Shown here: positions 58,401-64,000 of the stretch, piece after piece
How positions within the stretch are numbered: the first letter of the stretch is position 1
Layout of the letters: each line of letters opens with the position of its first letter
Assembly: GCA_903813345.2 (NCBI GenBank)
Contig: CAIIXF020000001.1
Location: forward strand, 8,249,098-8,313,097
Direction of reading: 5' to 3'
DNA: 64,000 bases
From: Owenia fusiformis
Taxonomy: Eukaryota > Annelida > Polychaeta > Sabellida > Oweniidae
Notes under the pieces: generated by a model
The model's database searches: none
The model's input: only the letters and a program-made list of their open reading frames with translations
What the model was told of the DNA's origin: nothing
Position numbers and translations under genes: made by a program

Positions 58401-61384
58401 TTGGGTGCACCCCAGTTGTCCGAAACCCAGTTGTCCGAAACCCAGTTGTCCGAAACCCAGTTGTCCGAAGCCCAGTTTTCCGAAACCCAGTTCTCCGAAA
58501 CCCAGTTGTCCGAAAAATTTAGTCATAATTTACCAGATTAAGGGGGACGCACCCCAAGCCAGTTTCATGTCATGTATTTGGCAAAATTAATGGCATGGAC
58601 GCATTCTGATGTATAGATCTCTCTCTCACTTTGAATTGCATCCATTACACGGCGTTACCAGAATGACAGGAACGGGGGATTTATTTTACATTGTGATTCT
58701 AAAAAAGGTCATCAAAACACAATATATATTACGAAACAGATGATCTTATCTTATTCAATATATTTTATATAGGCAAAATAAAATGGAACATTTTGAAACC
58801 GATAAAATAAGTTATAACGCATAAAACTTTAAGAATAAACAGTACACATATTACGTTGTCAAAATGTTTCGTCGCATTTAATTTCTTAGTCTCTGTCTCT
58901 TATCAAATCGTAAAATGTAAAAGAACAAAACATTCTAAACGTAATCACTTGGGATTAACTGGAAGCGAAGACAGGCTGTCCTCGTATCAAATTGGATGTT
59001 CTCCCATTCGCAAGAAGTTTCATTTTCGCCATGTACTCACTTCATCTTTTTGAATTTAATCTCTATTTCTCGAACAGAGTACCTAAATGAAGAATAATTT
59101 TTGGTTTCAAAATATGTACACGTCAACTTTACTAAATAAATGCCCACTGGCTTGGGAAAACTATTTCCCTTTTATGAACGCCCATCACCCATTGGAAAAA
59201 TGTTATTCCCTCTCAAAAAAATTTGGACGAAATCTTAACAATGGGTGGTACTGAACAACCAAAATCTTCTTTTTAGATATTTTTCAGGGTAGAAATATTA
59301 TCAATTGATATTGGAAAACATAATTAACCATATTTTATTGAGGAAAGGGAATGAAAAAAATTATCAAATGAATATTATATAATTGTCACGGACGTCCATA
59401 CGTTATTCTAATGAGATAGATATTCCTTTCGCCAGAATATTCTCTTCGACTGTGATAATTGTCTAAAATGTTGGCGGCAGTCTTGAATTTTCACCAAGAA
59501 GGAGTGCGATTCGTGCTGGACAATGCGGTTCAAAATTTGTAGAATGTCCATATAAGTCTATGTGCCGAGAATTTAGTTAGAATATATAGCTATATATGAT
59601 CGTGAACTTTCGGACCCATTATTGACCGGGCTAACCGATGTCAACGTGATCCCAATGTTATGCTGTCCTGATTCGCGAGGTTGCGACAAGATTCGTTACT
59701 AAGAAATTTAATTTTTTAATTTTCGGAGAACTGGGTTTCGGAGAATTGGGTTTCGGATAACTGGGTTTCGGACAACTGGGTTTCGGACAACTGGGGACAA
59801 CTGGGTTTCGGAGAACTGGGTTTCGGACAACTGGGTTTCGGACAACTGGGTTTCGGACAACTGGGTTGACCCCTTATCAGTTTGCATGTGACATATTTTT
59901 CTCACTGAAAAGCTGATATGAAACCTTCAAAATGAGTTCAATTGTACAAATGATGCATACTTACCTAGGTGAAGTAGTCTATTTGTGATTATATAACGTC
60001 AAAATGGTCTAATTTATGATATAAATCAGAGGATTCTGATCATGTAGAAAATGTAGTGATACACTAAATTACTGAGCGTCAGACAAATTCATACTAAAAA
60101 ATGTTCTTATTTTTTCAAGCAGTTGTTCAGTGCAAACAGCAAGTATAAAGATAATCACAGTATAATAGTACTTACTATAACAGGCTGGAGGTTACATAAC
60201 ATAAGTGAATTGAATATAAAGAACATGTTTAAATCACAGGGCACGAATGGCAACATTTTGAAAACGCATAAGGCATGTAAGATCAAGTCATGCACATTCC
60301 AAAATAGCCCATTATAGCTAATTTAGCTAATTTAGCTTATATATTGGAGGACACACTTTTTTCGGTCGGGACTCACTTTTTAAAAAAATTTCCTTCATTG
60401 GGACTCACATTTGTCAGAGTCTAATGCAAGCGCTGCATACTTCACAAAAGCAATACATATTACTAATCCAACTCAACTTATCTACATGTACAGGTAGATC
60501 ATTGTTATTGCATGGGCGTTATGTTTCTATAATAATATCATCTTTTAAAATCTATTATATGAGTAAATCAGTTTATAATATTAATCCCAGCTTGGAAGAT
60601 TTTCAGTTCTCATTGTTCTTAGTTCTCATATAAACAACTTTTCAAATAATATTACCAGGTAATGCCAGGTCATGGACTTATAGAAAGTCCATGGTCAGAT
60701 GTACAAATTATCTTACAAAATTACAGACATGATAATAGATCTCGTACTTGAGAATCTTGCAATGAAATTAAATGTTTCAGCGCTCTAACACCAAAATACA
60801 CGAGAGCTCTCAGTTGCCAATGCAACATTAAAAAGTGAAACAAAAATGAAACTAGAAAGTGTATTCCTTGTAATCCATATGAATCATAAGTTTCTAAATA
60901 TTTGAAAAAATATATGACAGAAGTAAATTTTGAAAAATATAACTTAACTTAAATATAACATTTTCTGTTTGAAAGATGGCATTTCTAGTTTCTGATCAAG
61001 GAAAGTGAAATATAAAGCTACCATATAATCAAACTGCATTTCTGCTCATCTGAAAGATGGCAACCATTGATGGAGTGTCTCTATTAGGGTTATTATAGTA
61101 TGAGAGAATATCCTGTCCTTTAGTGAACACCTTAATTGTCCTCTGAGTCAATAGACTTCCAGGTATCTTAACTTATTATGTATGTTAAACAGCCTCCTAG
61201 TGACACTTCAGTGGCAAAAAAGGTTGATTATGAATACTAAACTGCTCATACCTGTTGTTGCAATGGCATCAAAGCCCACAAATGCATAGAAACAAGTAGC
61301 TGCCCCTGACATCATACCAGAAAAGCCAAATGGAAAAAAGCCCCCATCTCCTGTGGGATATTTTGGATCGGTACCATTAGGAAT
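43252..61384 (-). CDS. SLC7A1-like: Cationic amino acid transporter (SLC7 family, CAT subfamily), nine 3'-side exons; 5' exons beyond the right edge
   Basis: A plasma-membrane permease expected to carry arginine, lysine and ornithine. The nine exons (each listed) give 423 codons plus stop, every junction in phase and every boundary GT-AG. They correspond to the C-terminal two thirds of a CAT protein (about 630 residues, 14 membrane segments), from roughly TM6 to the C-tail. Family signatures: [11 protein letters not shown] + [81 protein letters not shown] and [13 protein letters not shown]. CATs (SLC7A1-4) carry this long C-terminal part, which the light-chain SLC7 members lack; the SLC7A1/2/3 versus A4 choice is not settled here. 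The hydrophilic loop after RYEP is long and acidic. The introns contain mobile elements and a second copy of the RYEP exon start. The first exon or exons (about 200 residues) lie to the right of the window. Confidence 0.95.
43434..46702 (-). other. CAT intron, little of note
   Basis: 3.3 kb of AT-rich intron. Apart from a small hairpin at 43641-43718 and a G-run near 46670, I see nothing. Confidence 0.5.
43641..43718. repeat. Hairpin with 21-bp arms
   Basis: CAAGACAATTCCACCTACAC at the left pairs with GTGTAGGTGGAAGTGTCTTG at the right with one or two mismatches and a 36-bp loop. It lies in a CAT intron. Confidence 0.7.
46703..46811 (-). CDS. CAT transporter exon h
   Basis: 109 bp between the acceptor TATTTCCAG and the donor GTTTTAG|GTAACA. 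It encodes [20 protein letters not shown] then [16 protein letters not shown], the penultimate CAT membrane pair. Confidence 0.95.
47014..48678. mobile_element. CAC-ended element with perfect 26-bp ends and 5-bp target duplication
   Basis: The left end CACGGTGTTATAGCATGACA and on (47014-47039) is matched exactly by the inverted right end finishing ACACCGTG at 48678. ATTAT flanks both sides (47009-47013 and 48679-48683). The first seven bases, CACGGTG, differ by one base from the RAG recombination heptamer CACAGTG, and a 5-bp duplication is typical of Transib/RAG-like transposons. The interior has no transposase. A minus-strand acidic stretch ([20 protein letters not shown], about 47940-48070) follows an acceptor-like TTTGTTTTCAG and may be a remnant of a carried exon. 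The element sits inside a CAT intron. Confidence 0.8.
48769..48815. repeat. Short repeat shared with 50812-50858
   Basis: TAACATGCAAAWTGTCACCA continues into CCTRCYATTTGTTACAGA at both places, then similarity stops. It is about 45 bp long in direct orientation, in neighbouring CAT introns; probably the end of a dispersed repeat. Confidence 0.5.
48887..49053 (-). CDS. CAT transporter exon g
   Basis: 167 bp between the acceptor GCTATATTCCAG and the donor TTCAAG|GTAAAT. It encodes two membrane segments ([32 protein letters not shown]) and the family signature [12 protein letters not shown]. Confidence 0.95.
49247..49461 (-). CDS. CAT transporter exon f (long hydrophilic loop)
   Basis: 215 bp between the acceptor AATTTTGTAG and the donor TTATAA|GTAAGT. 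It encodes [20 protein letters not shown], an acidic loop with [16 protein letters not shown], then [12 protein letters not shown] entering the next membrane segment. One base in and one base out. Confidence 0.93.
50868..50965 (-). CDS. Weak candidate extra exon in the CAT gene
   Basis: 98 bp lie between the acceptor GGTTTTACAG and a strong donor CTTGGTG|GTAAGTG. It is open in the phase that would join the exon at 54596 (or 56210) to the exon at 49053, reading [16 protein letters not shown] and [16 protein letters not shown]. It has no similarity I recognise to CAT proteins, and 32 open codons can occur by chance, so I hold this loosely. Confidence 0.15.
51228..51275. repeat. CAGA-type microsatellite
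   Basis: An imperfect run of CAGA and related units (CAGACAGACAGACAGATGGA and on). Confidence 0.8.
51748..51955. mobile_element. Pogo/Tigger-like element piece
   Basis: It starts TA then CAGTAGAACCTGTATATC. ATCTGAACACC-type words then repeat every 16-20 bp (near 51764, 51780, 51796, 51867, 51883). No matching opposite end is clear. A similar end (AAACCTCTCGAATCTGAACA) lies at 55824. Confidence 0.55.
54596..54676 (-). CDS. Duplicate, possibly alternative, copy of the RYEP-loop exon
   Basis: An acceptor (CATTTTTAG|ATATGAACC) opens a frame, in the same phase as the exon at 49461, reading [20 protein letters not shown] then REKGSD. This parallels the start YEPPDPNQ and the [13 protein letters not shown] segment of the main exon. 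A moderate donor (GATTT|GTTAGT) ends it at 54596; otherwise the frame reaches a stop at 54562. With that donor it is out of phase with the exon at 49053 but in phase with a candidate exon at 50965. It could be a live alternative exon, a truncating exon or a decayed duplicate. Confidence 0.45.
56210..56312 (-). CDS. CAT transporter exon e
   Basis: 103 bp between the acceptor TGCTATCCAG and the donor TTCTCAG|GTAATT. It encodes [19 protein letters not shown] and [14 protein letters not shown] plus two bases of the Arg codon of RYEP. It ends in the same phase that both following candidate exons (54676 and 49461) accept. Confidence 0.95.
57033..57172 (-). CDS. CAT transporter exon d
   Basis: 140 bp between the acceptor ATTTATTTCAG and the donor TTGCTG|GTATGC. 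It encodes [39 protein letters not shown] and LISGLFAG. In vertebrate CAT2 this protein region is alternatively spliced; I found no second copy of this exon here. Confidence 0.95.
57484..57557 (-). CDS. CAT transporter exon c
   Basis: 74 bp between the acceptor TTCTTTTTAG and the donor CTACAAG|GTAACA. It encodes [20 protein letters not shown] and GLST, matching the FKxVGW block of CATs. Confidence 0.94.
57911..58059 (-). CDS. CAT transporter exon b
   Basis: 149 bp between the acceptor CTTCTTGTAG and the donor CCTGAG|GTTTGT. It encodes [16 protein letters not shown] (the family signature), a membrane segment ([20 protein letters not shown]) and DPNAPLPE. Confidence 0.95.
58411..58515 (+). repeat. 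15-bp minisatellite, seven units (left array)
   Basis: Seven exact 15-bp steps of CCCAGTTGTCCGAAA start at 58411 and have few substitutions. The PKPSC-type frame at 58405-58590 is only this array translated. Confidence 0.95.
59721..59865 (-). repeat. 15-bp minisatellite, nine full units and one partial (right array, inverted)
   Basis: TTTCGGACAACTGGG, the reverse complement of the left array unit, repeats from 59721 to 59865 with one short 10-bp unit. Both arrays are followed outward by related bases (TTGGGTGCACCCC on the left; GGGTTGACCCC on the right), so they look like the two arms of one fold-back structure of about 1.46 kb. Confidence 0.9.
61252..61384 (-). CDS. CAT transporter exon a (first in window)
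   Basis: 133 bp between the acceptor TTTACTTCCAG and the donor ACAACAG|GTATGA, phase 0 in and 1 base over. It encodes an extracellular loop ([15 protein letters not shown]), then [20 protein letters not shown] and DAIATT, a canonical CAT membrane segment. NGT is a possible glycosylation site. Confidence 0.95.
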
Positions 61385-62488
61385 CTGGAAGTAAACAAAA
61401 TGTTTTCAGTGGGGATAACCTGGTCTCACATATCTAAGTCATTCTCTACAGTGGAAGACCAATGTTTTAACTAATATATGGCTCATTCACCACACTTCCT
61501 TTCTCATTGTTCTGGTGATTACTTGATGTCCAAGGCATTAGATTAAGGATTATTGCTATGTTCTGATGATTTTTTTTATGATTTTTTATTAAGTTATTCA
61601 TTTGTACAAAGAATACAATACAATAATACAGTGTAAGTGGCTGTGCTTTTAGCATTATTAGCCACTATTAGCTGATGATATGTTACCATGGTGGTACACA
61701 ACAAAATTCAATGATAAGGGTTGATGTGAAAAATCAGTCAAACCCAAACCCCTTTCATTCAGAAAAGGAGGAAATGCATGCCAGACAAATGAACCTGAAA
61801 TTTTAAAATATGTCTGATCCCTATTCATTTTAATCAGACCAAACAATTAATTACAAAAAAGTAACTTCTCATAATCGCACAGTATGATCATGAATCTGTT
61901 ATGGAATAAGTCTTGTTTGATATCTTACAAGATGGAGACACGTGCCAAATATTTAGTAATTTAATAATTCAACTCAAACCAAAGGTATTGGTAATAGGTG
62001 ACATCTATAAAATGCATACACATGTTGTACAATATTTTTTTTTGTTATTGTGTTTTATTTCAGTTTATAATAAAATCATATACATCAAATAAGATGGAAG
62101 ACCCCCTAATGGGAGTATTATCCATATTACAACGTAAAATAATGAAAAAAAAATTACAAAATGTATACACACCACTGAACCCAATCTCCACCTCAGTCCC
62201 CCCCCCACAACCACATGTACGATGCCTTTAGAAAAAGAACAGTTGATCGAGTGCCAGAAATGTGTCTCAGGATAAACTGAATAGTATGGGTCAGTTTAAG
62301 GTCATGTTTATTGATATATGTTAATTTTGTGGTCATCTTCAACACTGAATGTTTAGTTATGCATTTAATCATAACTTTTGCTTTGATATGATAATGTTGA
62401 AGGAAAGATGCACTATTGAATTTACTGATTTGTTATTGTTATTTCCTTGTTCTTCCATTTAAACCAATGGTTTATGATTTATTAAATA
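61385..62488 (-). other. CAT upstream intron, no exon seen
   Basis: No CAT-like coding sequence is seen. The part nearest the LINE is probably its 3' untranslated region, but its limit is unclear. Confidence 0.4.
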
Positions 62489-63930
62489 TTACTTCAGTTT
62501 TGTCTTAAAGTGTGATACAGAATTGATTCGAAGTAAATCTCCAGGTACATCATTCCATATATCAGTGCCTTGTTTACATATCGAGAATTTTCCAATATCA
62601 GTTCTATACTTTGCTGGTCGAAGTTTATATTCTTGTCTTGTGGAATGATCATGAATTTCATTACTAGGAGTAAAATAATATTTGAATTGCCTCTTACAGG
62701 GTTTGTTTACACCTTTAATGCATTTAAAAACATAAACTGCAATATTCATGTACACTATTTGAAATACATTCAGGATATTGGCTCTTTTGAAATGTGGGAG
62801 TGTGTGATCTCTAGGTTGGCAGTTTATATCGAAAATTCGAATAAATTGTTTCTGTAGTCTGTGTAACTTGGTCAAATAAGATGGAGGGACAGTCCCCCAA
62901 ATTATGCAGTTATAGTTCAAGTATGAATAAATAAGTGAATAATATATTGTTTTCAAAGCTTTACCATCTAAATTGAATTTTACCCTATGAAGTACACCTA
63001 ATGTTTTTGAAATTTTTGTTTCAATGTGTTAATATTAGGTTTCCACGATAATGTTTCATCGATAAGTACGCCAAGAAATTTTCCAACTATAGTTCTATCT
63101 AAAAGTGAGTTATTCATGTAGATTTTTATTTTTTCATGTTCAATTACTTTTTTTGGAGACCTGAATAAGATATAATTTGTTTTTGTTGGATTTAATGCGA
63201 GTTTGTTGCACTTAAACCATTCATTAATTATAGAAAGTTCCTCATTTACTGTGGTATTGAGGTCATCAAGATTGTTACCAGAAAATAGTATATTTGTATC
63301 GTCTGCATATAGAAACATTTCTGCAGCCTCTGAAGATCTGTAAAGGTCATTTATATAAATAATAAACAAAAGAGGCCCTAGAATTGTTCCTTGTGGAACA
63401 CCACATGATAATTCAACAATATCAGATGTTTCCCCTTCAAATTGTACCACCTGGGATATTTTTGAAAGATAACTTTGAAACCAATTGGAGGCAGTTCCCC
63501 GAATACCATAATAATTTAATTTTTGCATCAATATATTGTGATTTAATTAATCAAAAGCTTTAGACAGGTCACACATTAATCCTATGGAATATTTGTGATC
63601 TTCTAAGGCAAGGCGTACTGATTCAACAAATTTTAAAACAGCCATGAATGTTGAGTGATCTTTCTTAAAACCATACTGATGTTCGTATAAGATGTTTTGT
63701 TTCTCTAAGAAATCAAGCAACCTGTGAGACATACATTTTTCATAAATTTTAGAGAATACAGACAGAAGAGATACAGGTCGGTAATGTGTAAATATGTCAT
63801 TGCGATCTTTTTTATGAATAGGAATGACTTTTGCAAATTTTAAATCATCTGGAAATATACCCTGCATAAATGAGAGATTGATAATATAAGCAAGTGGTGA
63901 GCTTATCAGATGACTGTTACAATATATAGA
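62489..63930 (-). mobile_element. LINE (CR1/L2-like, Jockey superfamily), 5'-truncated relic in a CAT intron
   Basis: Minus-strand reverse transcriptase blocks in order: SSPLAYIINLSF, GIFPDDLKFAKVIPIHKKD, HYRPVSLLSVFSKIYEKCM, GLMCDLSKAFD, CGVPQGTILGPLLFIIYIND, EMFLYADDTNILFSG (catalytic YADD), NKLALNPTKTNYILF and GKFLGVLIDETLSWKPNI, then the C-terminal region to a stop at 62491-62489. The apurinic endonuclease half is missing. There is an in-frame TAA after LSKAFD (about 63544-63546) and a frame change near 63000 (KFQKH; the other frame continues KTLGVLHRV). The 5' side is cut at about 63930, next to a mariner-like end. The family call rests on the general form of the blocks. Confidence 0.9.
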
Positions 63931-63940
63931 GCTTCATGTA

Positions 63941-64000
63941 CAGGGTGACCACAAAAAAAGTGTGTAGATAGGGTGTTAAATTCAGGAAATATTAATGTAC
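63941..64000. mobile_element. Start of a mariner-like element, runs off the right edge
   Basis: CAGGGTGACCACAAAAAAAG directly after a TA (63939-63940) matches the CAGGGTG-x-CC-x-AAAA style of mariner ends. It interrupts or borders the LINE. The other end is outside the window. Confidence 0.55.

Larger units (their letters stand above)
58129..60435. mobile_element. hAT-like element (CAG ends, 6-bp target duplication) containing paired 15-bp minisatellites
   Basis: The left end CAGGGCTTGCATTA and the right end TAATGCAAGCGCTG are inverted matches, and CATACT flanks both (58123-58128 and 60436-60441). CAG ends are characteristic of hAT transposons. No transposase is visible in 2.3 kb, so it is non-autonomous. 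Within it, opposed 15-bp repeat arrays delimit a further 1.46 kb unit. Confidence 0.65.
58060..61251 (-). other. CAT intron holding a 2.3 kb composite element
   Basis: The element is 58129-60435. I see no exon in the remaining 60436-61251. Confidence 0.5.

Noticed and set aside
58405-59905. CPKPS and SETQL repeat proteins
   Set aside because: They are translations of the 15-bp minisatellite arrays and have no start, splice or conservation support.

Overview
The window looks like nuclear DNA of a marine invertebrate animal (a lophotrochozoan or an ambulacrarian deuterostome fits; the sequence alone does not settle which). It is AT-rich, its genes are split by GT-AG introns, one gene is a cationic amino acid transporter of animal type, one is an invertebrate-style peptide GPCR, and most of the remaining DNA is short inverted-repeat transposons, LINE pieces and diverged tandem repeats.

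Layout. Positions 1-5021 hold the 5' part of an unrecognised minus-strand gene that leaves the window on the left: exons 4522-5021 and 1-996 join in phase across a 3.5 kb intron filled with fold-back repeats and a LINE tail. From 5 to 27 kb I find no supported host gene. This stretch holds inverted-repeat elements (7.4, 15.9-19.9, 24.1 and 25.5-26.8 kb), a LINE in two pieces (17.4-19.7 kb), a 36-bp minisatellite (12.0-12.7 kb) and a tRNA-type SINE fragment (24.9 kb). A rhodopsin-class GPCR lies at 27.5-29.5 kb on the plus strand, with its main coding exon at 28254-29453 and a probable short first coding exon at 27512-27654. From 31 to 40 kb there are more mobile elements, including a young fold-back element (31913-33970) whose arms are built of 20-21 bp units and which sits inside one unit of a 491-bp tandem duplication.

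From 43.25 to 61.38 kb the minus strand carries nine consecutive coding exons (423 codons, every junction in phase) of an SLC7 cationic amino acid transporter. Its first roughly 200 residues lie beyond the right edge. Its introns carry a duplicated exon copy (54.6 kb), a CAC-ended inverted-repeat element (47.0-48.7 kb) and a 2.3 kb element containing paired 15-bp minisatellites (58.1-60.4 kb). A 5'-truncated LINE (62.5-63.93 kb) and the end of a mariner-like element close the window.

The three genes show no functional link. The main biological interest is the mobile DNA: three elements with 5'-CAC ends and perfect 5-bp target duplications (the signature of the Transib/RAG-like superfamily), two arrays of short tandem units arranged as opposing arms, and a set of fold-back repeats sharing one core but carrying different arms. 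The duplicated transporter exon is the main gene-level oddity.
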